Shown here one piece after another: positions 33,669 through 45,790 of a stretch of DNA of 64,000 nucleotides. Source of the DNA: Agrostemma githago (Eukaryota > Streptophyta > Magnoliopsida > Caryophyllales > Caryophyllaceae); contig OY288250.1 in assembly GCA_958450325.1 (NCBI GenBank), forward strand, positions 51,598,898 through 51,662,897, written 5' to 3'. The translations under genes and the position numbers were made by a program. The number at the start of each line of letters is the position of its first letter. The stretch's first letter is position 1. The notes beneath the pieces are model-generated. The model was not told the origin of the DNA. It saw only the letters and a list, made by a program, of their open reading frames with translations, and ran no database searches.

Positions 33669-34523
33669 TGCTGAAAACAAGGAAGGTATTTCTAGGGATT
33701 TCTCTCTCATCCTTTCCAAAAATCTTATCATCTTATTTAATCTATTTTGGAAACTTATCACATCGTTTCATCTCGTATTGTCTATCCTTGCTGAATTAGA
33801 AGTCTTTGTGACCAATTCTTTATCTTTTTCGCATCTTAATATTCCTTATATTCTAGTCTTATATACGTTAAACACAATTTTCCTTTCTAACTACACGTAA
33901 AACTCTTCTTCTCCAATTTTATTTTGATCATGTTCTTGCTGCTTCTGTTCGTAGTACAAAAGCATCCTCTTTTCATCTTATTTCGTTCATCAATTCGATC
34001 TTAATTCGTCTCTAATTCTTTCAGATCTCGATGGTAATTTAAGTTCTCTTATTGTCCATCTCGTTTTCTCCTTCATATTCACTTATAATGTGGTTTTAAT
34101 ACCATATGTTTAATTATTTCATAGGATCCGACGAAGACTGTTATTATAATTGACTTGGATCTCGATTAAGGAAACATTGACACATTACTCGATATTACCC
34201 GATATTATTGTTGTAGTTGCATGTATAGAGATTAAATTTTTCTTAAACAATATATGTATGTCTCATTATTTTAAATCGTTTTTACGAGATTTGCAAATAA
34301 GTCATTCTTTTAATTATTAAAAAGTATTATAAGTCCGAGACTAAAACATACACATAATAATTAATTTCATAATTTCCCTGATTTTTAATGTATAGTGTCA
34401 AGTTAAAAGTGTTATTGTTTTTGATAAAGTTACAACATCTTTCAAAATAGGTTAGTGTTTTTGTGCAAATTAATACTCTATTTTAAAGACTTTATTTCCG
34501 AAAACTTTGAAAAAGACTACTAT
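33669..34523. other. Probable LINE 5' untranslated region, AT-rich
   Basis: This lies immediately upstream (minus sense) of the LINE ORF1 start. It has no recognisable coding content. Where the LINE ends and older DNA begins cannot be told. Confidence 0.4.
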
Positions 34524-34955
34524 CGTAGACACCCGCATTTTGCCTACTAGTGACTATAGCAGTCTCCAACAAAACACCCGGTGATGATCAGACGCTAACA
34601 TGCATCAATATGCTCGAATACGGGCCCAGAATCAATCGTATCCGACATGGGCACTTAGAGGAGTACAAATCTTTGAAAACCAACCCCAAATTCAAACTCA
34701 GAGGGTCATTTACAAAAAATAAAGCTACTTTGAGCCAAAACTGCCACCGGGGACAAAACCGTCTCTGTCGACCAAGTCAAACCCGATCAAAGTCGAAAAC
34801 AAAAAACAAAAAAACCACAAAAGCGTCCAAATACGCAATCAAACCAAGTGAAAACGAAATCCAAAATTGTCTCCTTTAACACGAATATTAATCCGTATTT
34901 TGAGCAACTTCCTATACGCACGATTTCAGCCACCTGAACCCAAGAACCTCAGAAT

Positions 34956-35009
34956 TGGGGCGCCCCAGGTGAGGCGCCTCAGAATTGGGGCGCTGGCCTT
35001 GTTGCGCCT
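34956..35009. repeat. GC-rich palindromes upstream of the Tat-3 TATA box
   Basis: TGGGGCGCCCCA (34,956-34,967) and TGAGGCGCCTCA (34,970-34,981) are perfect 12-bp palindromes. Decayed GGGGCGCTGGCC (about 34,987) and TTGCGCCTG (about 35,002) follow. They occupy the position of the CTCGATCGAG array in Tat-1 but share no sequence with it. Confidence 0.8.
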
Positions 35010-36339
35010 GAATCTCGAAAGCAGAAACATTTCGCAAAACTCTATAAATACACTCTCATGTACACCATTTCGGGGGTCGAAAATCATTTTCTCAATTTCA
35101 AAAACCGAGTGCGAGTATCCTACATACACTCAAATCATACCTTAACTCTTCCTATATACATCGAAGTGCTCCCCGTGTCTACGACGATACTCTGTGAGCC
35201 CGTATTTCGAAGCATTTGACATGTAGGTTGATGGTGTCCAAATCCCATTTTAAATCTCTAAACTCTTTTAATTATCGTACTCTAACTATACTAACACTTT
35301 ATTATTTGCATCTAACATTTTACTTTTATTTCCCAATTCCTAACTACTAACGTTTCTAACATTTTATTCATCGCCTTTATTTTCCTAATCGAATTAAACC
35401 ACTTCAACTTGACATGTACATAATAGATTTAGGGTTTTGTGACTAAAATGCTCAATTCAATCCTATCAAATATCACTACTACAAACTCTTTACTTTCTTG
35501 ACTTCAAGGTCGACGCCTTTATAAACGTCGACCCTATTTTATGCCCCATTTTGACTCTCTACCCTTTCATGCGTAGAGATGTATAAAATTTTATAATTAC
35601 TCATAAATAAAAAAATAAAAAGAACGCTGCTCTCACCTCTCCAAAATTATACACACTCAGCTCATTAGCAATTTAGGGTAGAAAATTTCATCTCCCGCTC
35701 ACCCTCAGACAAAATCCCACACTACTTCAATTATAATCAAACCTAGTTATTGCCAAATCAATCGCTCATTCCCAAATAAACTTATAATTAATCATCAGGT
35801 GTTCATCATCTCCCGCTCACCCTAATTCCCAAATCAACCGCACTAATTAATCATCTGTTCATCATCGATCTCCATCAACGACTCCGTTCAAATCACGCAC
35901 CATTCATTCTTCTCATCTTCTCGTCATCAATTATCCGTGTGTTTTACATAATTCATCAGCAACTGAATAGGTATATATGTTTCATCCATATTAATCAGCG
36001 ATTCATCCCTATGATCTAGGATACCCTAATACACGTATAAATGATTCATCCACACAGTATAATTGATGTTTTAGTATAATTAGGGTTTATTGAAGTTGTT
36101 TTTCCGTCTTAATTAGCGAGTATAATTTATTGTTCATATTTTTTTTTCTCTTTGTCGAAAGTTAGTTTAAATTAATTGATTTTGGCGAGCCTTTGTTTTG
36201 ATTTTGGTTTAGTTTAAATATACTCCGTACATACCAAGTACAATATATAAAGAAGAAAGTAGAAATTAAAGGAAAGAGTGAAATAGATTAATACTATAAG
36301 GGTAGAGAGGGAAGAAATCAAAATCAGAGAAGGAATATA

Positions 36340-36540
36340 ATGGTGTTGCTCAAAGTAAACGTAGTAGTAGTAGATAGGTGGTGTTGTGTGGTAGTAGCTT
36401 TATTATTGTTATTTGATTTGGTGGTGGTATCAACCAACAATAACAACGTTGTTGTTGTTGTTAATGGTGATAATAATAATAATCAACAGCGGCATGAGTT
36501 TTCTTGTCAGTTCATTTTCAGTGCTTCTTCCTCGGCTTAT
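36340..36540 (+). pseudogene. Captured first exon resembling a GH1 beta-glucosidase
   Basis: The 67-codon frame starts at an ATG preceded by a purine-rich leader. It encodes a hydrophobic signal-peptide-like N terminus (CVVVALLLLFDLVVV), an Asn/Val-rich low-complexity linker, and ends HEFSCQFIFSASSSAYQ. Plant glycoside hydrolase family 1 proteins have a F-x-F-G-[AT]-[SA]-[TS]-SAYQ segment just after the signal peptide, and their first intron commonly follows it. Here CAG is followed by GT, consistent with a donor. No other exon of such a gene is visible, so this looks like a gene fragment carried by the CACTA element. The match rests on this one motif and the exon layout. Confidence 0.5.
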
Positions 36541-36599
36541 CAGGTCGTCCTTCTCCTCTACTTTGACTTTTTCATTTTATATCATCTTCTTTTCTGAAG

Positions 36600-38280
36600 G
36601 TTACAAATCTTTGCTTTTTGAGTATCTAGCTAGTAGATAGGTTCAGTTTAAATAAATTCTCTGAGGTTGACTTTGATTTTGATTTTGCTTTATATAAAAT
36701 TTTATGTTAAATTTTGTTTTTATATAGTAGACCGGTAATATTTCACTCATGATGCGGGTATAGATCAGAATGGTGTTACCCGTTTTTTTTAATCGCTGAC
36801 CTTTGGGCGAGCCTTAATTTTGAATTTGGTTCGGTTTAGTTTATGTTCATTTTCGGTCACTCAACTTAGTTAGTCGTGTTACATTTTAGTTAATTATGAT
36901 AGTAGTTGTCTCTATGTGGTGAAGTTCGTATTGCAAAAGGGTATGCGCTTCAGCTATGCTTCATATGCCTTTTTTTATTACTAGTCCGTATTTTTTTACG
37001 CATTATATTGAAATCAATCGATTATGATCGATCCCTCTTTCATTACTCCACATTCCACACATACTGGTATTACATGAAGGATGATTCAGCTATTTCACTA
37101 GTACCATTGTAGCAACTCCATTGTGTCCTTTTACCGGGCCATTTTCCTTTCCAGAATACCATCAGGTTCTTTGGTAATTGTAGGATCGCCCTATGATGAA
37201 ATATAGGTTGTGTGAGATAATTCTACAATGTGTTTCTTGAACATAGATACATGGAGAGTACTAGAACTTCATCTGTAATCAAGCAGTAGTTCTGCCAGTA
37301 GTCGAGTTATGGATTAAGCACTGAGTTGTGATGAGATTATTTTGTTTGGTCATTACACACTATAATTTCATTTACTTTAAGTGTTTCTCGTAGATTTAAC
37401 CTTATTTAAATATATACTTTTAAGAATATGACCAACTTCCGAGTCCTGACCATCTTGTATGCATTTTATAACGTCAACCCAATTATTGAAGTACTATGTA
37501 ATTAGCTAATTAGATAATAACATTGTGTTTTTTATCTTTTATGTTTGATTTATTTTCTCAAGAGTTTTAATTTCTCGGAAAGCTAATCATGTCATCTCTC
37601 ACATTTTTGCTTCTACTAAGTGTCTATTGGATTGAGGTCTTTGATCATTGTTGCTTTATTTGTAATTGTAAATATAGATTCGAGCAAAAGTCGACTTTTC
37701 GTTGTGCTGATTATTTCAGGTTCATTAAAATCACAGTATCATTAAAACTTAGTTCTTTTGTCAGGTATTTTTTCTCATCCTTTTATGTTCTTGTATGTTA
37801 CAAATTCTTATTAACAATATAATGTTACAAGTTCTTGTATATTTATTTATATGGGCATGTATTTTGTATAGTTTATCTCATTAACAATGTTACTTATATT
37901 CTACTTGATTGTTAAGAAGGTATCTTTATAGTAAGCACTCCTACTTTGGCACCGCCTAATAATTTCGTTTTCATGTATGTGATTGATATTTTTTGTGAAA
38001 TTTAGATTCTATGGGCAAAACGCTTGTCATCCTGATCTAAAAAATGGTTCATATTCTGGTCTTATGGATATCGTTTCTAAAACGCCAGTGAGGCGGCCTT
38101 TTCACCAACCTCGAGATGCTCTTAAGGCCTCCATTTCAAGGAATTTAGACACACAAACACAACAGCCCCCACAAGACATGAACGTAGGTCAGAAAACATG
38201 TTATTTTGCCTCAAAAATTAACCAGCATTCAAGTCTTAAGGATAACCATTCAAAAATCCAGACCGAAAGTTGATGCTAAT
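36600..38280 (+). other. CACTA interior, unassigned
   Basis: This is T-rich with short ORFs of no recognisable product. A possible splice acceptor (GTGAAATTTAG near 38,006) precedes an open stretch to 38,273 that I cannot identify. Confidence 0.4.
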
Positions 38281-38703
38281 ACTCAGACCGAACTTGTGAC
38301 TAATCCTACCAAATCCAAGGCACAAATCGAAAAGGAAGCTTTTAGACTTTTAGTAAACTAATGTATGGGGAGAATATCCCTAAACGTCCTTTAGGATATG
38401 GGTATGGTGTGAAAAGAAGCAATGTATTTTGGAGTGCATGGTATATTAAGGAAATAAGCTTCTAGTTATGGAGAAAGTAACTCTCTAGCTTTGCAGGACA
38501 TGGAGGAAGATGTAGCTAACTTGACTAAGGAAAACAAAGAGCTACACACCAAGGTCAATGAGGCCAATTTCTTGTTGTCCAAAATCTTGGAAGGTATGAG
38601 TACTGGAAAACCGCTGACCGAGTTAGCTGAAGTTGCAAAGACTACTTTGAACGAGGTTTCACGGGTATATATATTTTTCCTCTTTAATTTTTCTTCTCTT
38701 TAA
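38281..38703 (+). pseudogene. Remnant of a CACTA transposase-type gene
   Basis: Broken frames resemble the C-terminal part of plant CACTA-encoded transposase-family proteins: an EKEAFRLLV-like segment near 38,330, a GYGYGVKRSN-like segment near 38,400, and then MEEDVANLTKENKELHTKV at about 38,500. The last is a heptad-type coiled coil. Stops separate the first parts. The assignment is by pattern only. Confidence 0.5.
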
Positions 38704-41533
38704 TATTTTTCTCTTTGAACAAGGTTGCAAAGCTGAAGTATTTATGTTGATAATACTAATTCATATATTCGTTTATTTAATTCTTGCCCATTTTGCTCCA
38801 AAATATAGCGAGCAGAAGCTTAAACATTTTCGTATGCAAGGTTGCAACATAAACGATGTTAGCTGATATTGTATATATATTTGTTGGCCATTTTGTTTTT
38901 GTTGCTATTTTTCATATTGATATCAATTTAAATTAATATGTAGTAGTCGTTAGTGCGTCCAAACAAATAGAAACCCGACTCTTAATGTCTTAGCTTTTAC
39001 ACTGAAGCAGGTTTCTTGTTGAGTGATTGATGTTATATCATTTTGGTAATCTTTTATTGAGGTAACATCTTCTATTATTCGTTAAAAAGTTTTTCTTTTT
39101 TGTATAGATACCAGATTTATCAAATCCACGTGGGGATGCATCTTGATATAAAACGAGCGATTTGGGAGCGAGCTAATTAGTCACATGTTCAGTATATCTA
39201 TGATTTGATATTGTAGAGACAACTTTTTATTTTTGCACGAAAACATTTGTAAGGATAATTTTTTCCGATCACTCGTTTAGATGAAGTAATGACAATATAT
39301 TACTATTAAGATTTGGAAATGTATTCAATTTGGTTGTGATTTGAAATATTTATTTTGGTCATGTTTCACCTATGTGTGTGTTGTTAGAAATTCTAAAGTG
39401 ATCGATTGAGTAATTCTAAAGGTAGTCTGGAATGTGTTTAAACAATATTGTTGTAATGTTAGGGTGACGGAAAAGCGTCATAAGTTAAGTAGTAACTCGA
39501 CGTCTAAAAGCATACAGAGGCATGATGCTTAAAAGTGTAGAAAAAATCGATATCAAAAAGCGAAGAAAAAATGGACTATAAAAGGTGTAGATAAATTCGA
39601 AAGCAAGAAGTGTAGAGCAATTCGACAGCAAAAAGCGTCGGCAAATCCTGACACCAAAAAAGACGACGCTTTTATGAAGTGTCGAGAAAATAAATCTTGT
39701 CACTTTTAAGCGTCGAGAATCAACTAAAAAGGTGTCGAAAAAATAAGGAGTTTGTAGTAGTGTATGTGGGGTGACGAGGCGAGGAAACACGAACACAAGA
39801 GTATTGCACTTTCGTCGTCGGTCGCTCATCTCGTAATCTTGCGTGTTGGGTGTGAAAAGAGCGAGTCCACTCCTAAAATGAACACCGAATTCTAAATACT
39901 AAAAAACAATCAATGTACCTCTCACAATTCTTCTCGACAAACGCTTTTCAAAACGATCACATTCAATAATCGATTATGTCCAAAGTCGGAATGTACATCA
40001 GACCAAACGCATGGACTATGGCGCGTCAATAATGAGGCGCACGGTCCGTGCGCTCGTGCGTCCAGGCGCACCGAGGCGCGCACTCTTGTCTATGCGTATT
40101 TCGGATTTCGATATCAATTATCGATTGTCTTCGACGTGTGATTTGTCTAATTTGATGTTGGATATCGACTCTATAATCGAATGTCAAGTATTAGATTTAG
40201 TCAAATTCCGCTTTATTCGTTCATAACGAGTCAATCTCGTTTCGAACTCATACAATCATTTCGATACCTATATATCCAATCGTGCAATCAGGTAGTTTAG
40301 TTCTAGTCTAACTATCACTATTACTACCGTGTACTATTATTCAAAAGTATTTTCAATACGACTAAGAGTGAATATCCAAGGACACTAATTTGAACATCGT
40401 AGACTGCAACGGCCAAGCATTGATGTCAATGATGCGTAGGATCTAGAATTCGCGATGACGAGTCGCGAACTATTTTTTAAAAATGACTTTGAACGAATAC
40501 TCGTTGATGAAAAATCGATTACCGTGGGCTATTATTAGCCAAACGATGGTATCGATACACGGAGATTTTTATGTTCATAATGACAAGTCGGGACGAGACA
40601 TTCCGAGGCCTCGGGATCAAGCTAGCATCACACTTTGGTCTTGTACGCCATGGATACAGGCGCCCCAATGGCCGTACCTGAAGGCTGAGTCGCTAAGCCC
40701 CCTGCGCCTGAGTTCCAGGGTGCATGGGTTCACGCGTCTGAGCTTCTGTCCTCAATCCAATACGCAACATAATATGCGTAACTAATTGGAGTCTGCCCAA
40801 CCATTCGATAATTCGTTTCTGTTTTCGTTTTCTATTTACGAGCCCGTTTATAGTTTACGTTTACTACTTCTAATTCAATATTACAATTGCTTGTCTTATT
40901 GTGAATTCCGGGTTGTTTCCGCCCGTGTAACTTGTAATCTACATTTCAAGTTTGTTTACTTTATTTGTGTGGCATTTATTGCTTTTAAATGAACCCACAT
41001 GCTTAAAATGATTCCGACATATTTTAAGATGTATTAAACGACGTAGGGAACATACAATTCACATGTCTAGCATAAAACAATGGTTGTTATACATTTTCAT
41101 CATCTTACTAATGCACGTACACGAACACCAATCGATATGTTAGTAGAGGCCGCTATGTGCGGGAGGGCTTGGTTGTCCTTCTTGGGCTTCCCAACACGTA
41201 CCTTCACCCCTTACTCAGAGCCTTCGGTTTCCAGATGCTTGAGACCGTTGGCAACGAGAGTCATTCGATATACGATACTCGATAATTCGATATTGGTATC
41301 GTTATGCAAAGGGACAAACCCCACAAGCTCTAGTACTATAAGGCAAGCCGTGCTTTGTGCGCGATACGCCTAAGTATAGAGTGGGTTCGAACGGGTCCGA
41401 ACTCCTACAAAGTTCTGTGGCGACTCCATTATCATTTAAATTTCAATTCGAGATCAATCTCACACGAGAACATCCGCCTACCAAAACTCGCGCCTGATGG
41501 CACCGGGCGTGGACCTATGCCATGACCACAATT

Positions 41534-41553
41534 TGGCGACTCTCTGCTAGGGA
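41534..41553 (+). other. Damaged Tat-3 primer-binding site
   Basis: TGGCGACTCTCTGCTAGGGA matches the tRNA-Arg-type site with a 2-bp insertion and one substitution. It starts three bases after the LTR end. Confidence 0.7.
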
Positions 41554-42219
41554 TACCTGATGTACAACCTGTCATCGGGGTCTTCAGGGTGAGACTCGAA
41601 GAGAAATCGATTGGTTACGAAAGTACACATTTTAGTTTGACAGTTCATGCATAACCCAACTTTACCTGGGGCGATTACTTGTGACCGACGTCCCACTATA
41701 CCGCGATGTATTCCAAATTGGTTATGTTAAGGTGTTCATGGCTAATTCGTAGGGGTTTCGCGGCATGTTCTTATGCAAATTGCTAAGAGAGTCCATCCCG
41801 TGTGTCAGGTCTTCTCATAGTTCGTCAAGGGTCCGTAGCGTCGAAACTCTGTCGATCATACATCACGAGTTTCTTCCGTATCCCAAGTCCGCCTTATCCT
41901 AAAAGCACGACTGACCTGCGTAGGGCATACCCCTACAAAGGAAAGTTTGTCTAGACACTCCAGTCCAAAGTCCGGGGAAGTCTCACGTGGTCCTCCTTTC
42001 GAACAGGAATCGACCCACATAGCCGTTTCCTAAGGGAGTCATACCACCCGTGTGTCATCCGTCTAGTCGAGTCTCTTTCGAGTCAATTTCTTTCGTTTCG
42101 TTTTTCCTTACTTGGTTTGTCTTGATACCAAGATTTGGGTTCAAAATTTCTGATTACGTGGTATTTTTCCACTCAGGCCACCATCAACTAGGCTCAGAAT
42201 GGAATAAGCCCTAAGCAAA

Positions 42220-43410
42220 TTGATGACCATGATAGAAACCATGGTCAACAAACAAACCGAGGTCGAAAACAAACTACAAACCATAAGAGCCTATCAAGCG
42301 GTTACAAATGCTCGGCTAGCTGTCGTCGAACAAAAGGGCCCCGATACTGAGTTTGTAAATAATGGGCTCATGGCTGAAATTATCAGCACGGTACGCCAAC
42401 TAGAGGAACAAATCCACTCATCCAGGGGTAAAAATATCCACACGGAAAACTCCCGTGTTTATTCTTCGGTGAATGATAAACTGCTCGCAAACTTGAATCT
42501 CACGAGTTTGCCAATGTTTGAGGGGACAGAAAACCCGCTACTCCACATACGGGCCTTCAAAGAGTTCATGGCTATAAAATGGGTGGATTCCAACTTGTTT
42601 AAGAATCTGTTCGCAGCATATTTCGAGAAACACCCGAGAGCCTGGTACTACTGGTTAGATCCCAAGAAGTGCCTTACATGGGATGATGTGGCCACCGAAT
42701 TTGCTCGGAACTATGCTGACAATACTGAGATCCAGACCACTATGCGCACTTTGGAGGTCATGGCCTAAGAGCCCAAAGAAGGGTTCACAATGTATCTTCA
42801 ATACTGGAGAGTTGAGAGTGTTAAGTTGGTTGACAAACCCAACGAAAAGACTCTAATAGAGACATTTGTGATGAACCTACTGCCGTCCTACCGGGTCCAT
42901 CTCCGGTATGCTATTATACTCAACTTCACGACCCTCACTAAAATGGGTATGAGGATCGAAGATGACTTAAGGCTAGAGGGTCTAACGAAAGCTTCTAGCA
43001 AAGGCTACCAAGGGGCCTCCTCCTTGGCCAAAGCCCCAGCCGCAGCGCGCGGCATATTCGACGATGTTAATCTGCTAGATACCTCGTCCAAGAAGAACAC
43101 CTTACCACGGGTATGCACCGACATAGGTACTACCTATGCCTACACCTTACAAAGGCTCTCCTGGAAAGACCTAATCCAATCGATAGGCCCAACTCCAGAA
43201 GTCCCAGTCCACAGGCGCTCTAAAAATTGGGGCGCACAAGCCTACTGTCAATTCCATAGGGGCAACGAGCTAGACACCGAGAAATGCTGTAAATTGAAAC
43301 ACCTTATCCAGGATTTGATCGAAAGCGGTAAGATTCCATTGCCCGGGGACAAACCGAGCAACAAGGATAATCCTTTTAGTTCCCACCTTGTTTGCCCTCT
43401 CGCTCCATAA
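42220..43410 (+). pseudogene. gag: Tat-3 gag, interrupted by TAA
   Basis: This Gag is homologous to the Tat-1 Gag, sharing PMFEGTENPLLHIRAFKEF, WYYWLDPKKCLTWDDV and FARNYADNTEIQTTM. The frame is cut by TAA at 42,766-42,768, exactly where Tat-1 has CAA, then continues in the same frame to 43,410. The C-terminal part, lost from Tat-1, contains CQFHRGNELDTEKC, a Cys/His cluster near the Gag-protease boundary of Tat elements. After 43,410 the reading continues in pieces (DDEYLVKGEVVPITSEEIRK near 43,440) up to the X insertion at 43,591. Confidence 0.8.
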
Positions 43411-43784
43411 GTGAGCGGGATTTAGTATGATGATCAAGATGACGAATATCTCGTCAAAGGGGAAGTTGTCCCCATCACTAGTGAGGAAATCCGGAAAGCT
43501 AAGTCTAAGGTCCTGGCCAGTAATCACCTCACCCGCTCCGGTCTTCCCTACCAAACTACTAGCTCTAGGGACACCCCTATTCCGACAGTTCTGTAACACC
43601 CCTGATTTTTATAAATTTAAATTAATTTAAAATCATGTTCGTATATTTACTTTTATGATTTAACTTGTAATTCTTAAAATTATTATAAAACGAATTTATC
43701 ATTTGATCGTTTCAAACTCCTAAAATTCTATTTGTCTTGGAATCGGTACACTTTTTCTTTGGTGAGTTGAATTCAACCCGCATG

Positions 43785-45218
43785 TGTAGACACCCACATT
43801 TTGCTGCCAGGTGTCTATAGTAGTTTCCGACAAACACCCGATGATGATCGGACGCAAACATGCTTTAACGTACTCGAATACGGGCTCAAAATCATTGGCC
43901 TTTGGCTTGGGCTTTTTACGGAATAAAAATCTCACAAAACCGACCTCAAATTCTGGCCCAGTGGGTCGTTTCGAGTCAAATAAGATTAATTTGGGTCGAA
44001 TCCGACACCAGGGGCAAAACCATCTTTTACCGACCGAGTCAAAACCCGGTCAAAGATATTTTCGAGACGTGCGAGTCAGACGTGTCACTCCACGTGACTG
44101 ATTCGAGCTCAAACGCTACAAAAAATCAGCTACACAAAATATCAAACAAATCCGTTTAAGGATAGTATTCGATCTCAAGTAGGAATTCTATCCGAATACC
44201 GGATCAAACACTCGACCGAGCATGGGATACTCGGCCGAGCAGCCTGATTTCAGCCGAGGTTCCTTTCTTCTTCACCAAGTAATGGAATTCTCATTCCTTT
44301 CAACTTGTTACATTTCCAATCCTAAACGGTAGTTCTCACCCAAACATTTCTCCTAGCCAAGGTCGGGAATTCTCCTATAAATAGGCCCGTTGCACATCAA
44401 CTTTAAACACACTGAATCCATCATCAACTTTTTATTCATCACACATCTACGTTTCAGAAATAAACACACATCGCATCGAGAAACCGATAGCATACCCGAG
44501 ACCCGACGAAACCGGCCGCCTCTTACCCGACACCTTACATGACCAAAACCACCATAACTCACCGACATTAACTCGACGCTCCCGTGCCCTAGCTACATTC
44601 CGACGAGCTCCGTTCCGAGTAAACAAAGCATCAATTTTATTTTCATCGTTTGTTTTATTATACTAAAACGAATCTCACATGCTAAAATACAACTTTGACG
44701 TTAATTTTTAGTTGCATTAAACCAACTTAGCAACCCGTTCAACTTTTCGCATGTTTAGGGAAAACAATGTTTGCATAACATTCATCGTATTACTAACGCG
44801 CGTATTTTATAATCAAATGATATCCTAGTAGAGGCCGCTAATGTGCGGGCGGGGTTGGGTGTTCTTTGTGAACTTCCCAACACGTACCATCACCCCCTAC
44901 TCAGAACCTCGGTTTCCGGATGTCCGAAACCATTAGCAACGAGAGTCATTCAATACACGGTATCCGATAATGTCGGTATCGGTATCAAATGCAAAGGGAC
45001 GAGCCCAATAAACTCTGAAATCGGAATGGACCGTATTTTAATTTGTACACGGCCCACTACAACATAGAGTGGGTTTGAACGGGCCCGAACTCCCACAAAG
45101 TTCGGTGGCGACTCCACTTCGATTTAAATTTCAATTCGATCCATTCTAATATGGAGATTCATTCGCCTCCCCAAACCCACGCGTGGCCGCGTCGGGGTGG
45201 ACCTATGTCATGTCCACA
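43785..45218 (+). repeat. Tat-2 5' LTR
   Basis: This is a shorter Tat LTR subtype. Palindromes CTCGACCGAG (44,211) and CTCGGCCGAG (44,230) lie 19 bp apart and about 137-165 bp upstream of the TATA box TATAAATA at 44,376-44,383. The last 450 bp match the ends of the other Tat LTRs. Confidence 0.92.
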
Positions 45219-45539
45219 ATTTGGCGACTCTGCTGGTGATTAACTGATGCATGACTTACCATCGGCATCCTCAGGGTGAGACTCGAATAGAAATCGTTTG
45301 ACTAGTACAATACGCGTTTTAGTTTTACGTTTCATGCATAACCCCATATTTTCCCGGGCCGGTACTGGTGACCGACGTCCCACTATACTGTTGATGTAGT
45401 CCAAATTGGATATGTCAAAGGTGTCCATAGTCGATTCGTATGGGTTTTACGGCATGTTCTAAGCTCAACTCGACTTAGGAAGTCCGCCCCGATTCTCGGA
45501 TAGGCTATGTACACTGGTATAGAACCTTATTCACTTACC

Positions 45540-45790
45540 TTGTAAACATAAATTTTATGTGGTTTGAAATCAATTATTTTAAAAACTGGTGTCTTTGTAT
45601 TATGTTGAATTTTGTTAGAAATCATTTTTTTAGAAATGGTGTCTTTGTATTAGATTGAATTTGATTAGAAATCAATTTTTTTCAAATGGTGTCTTTGTTA
45701 ATAGATAACAGACCACTTATTTGGGAAAAATGATTTCTTTAACCAAATACATCATTTATTATAATTAAATGATGACTTATTAATGATTCC
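45540..45790. repeat. 50-bp tandem repeat at the gag deletion junction of Tat-2
   Basis: Three AT-rich units containing GGTGTCTTTGT start at 45,588, 45,638 and 45,688, exactly 50 bp apart. The block sits between the conserved leader and the point where the protease/pol frame opens (about 45,791), where gag should be. It has no counterpart in Tat-1 or Tat-3. Confidence 0.8.

Larger units (their letters stand above)
35474..39762 (+). mobile_element. CACTA (En/Spm) transposon derivative carrying a captured exon
   Basis: The 15-bp terminal inverted repeats are perfect: CACTACTACAAACTC at 35,474 and its complement ending at 39,762. They are flanked by the 3-bp duplication TAT (35,471-35,473 and 39,763-39,765) typical of CACTA elements. 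Subterminal DNA has a hairpin GGTCGACG...CGTCGACC at 35,509-35,534, and repeated GCGTCGA-like motifs fill 39,471-39,750, as expected for transposase-binding sites. It is 4.3 kb and has no intact transposase, so it is non-autonomous. Confidence 0.93.
34524..41530 (+). repeat. Tat-3 5' LTR split by a CACTA element
   Basis: Without the 4.3-kb CACTA and its duplicated TAT, the LTR is about 2.7 kb and ends CATGACCACA at 41,530. U3 carries GC-rich palindromes (34,956-35,009) and a TATA box TATAAATA at 35,043-35,050. A GGCGC-rich stretch at 40,020-40,085 lies where Tat-1 has its second array. Confidence 0.8.
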
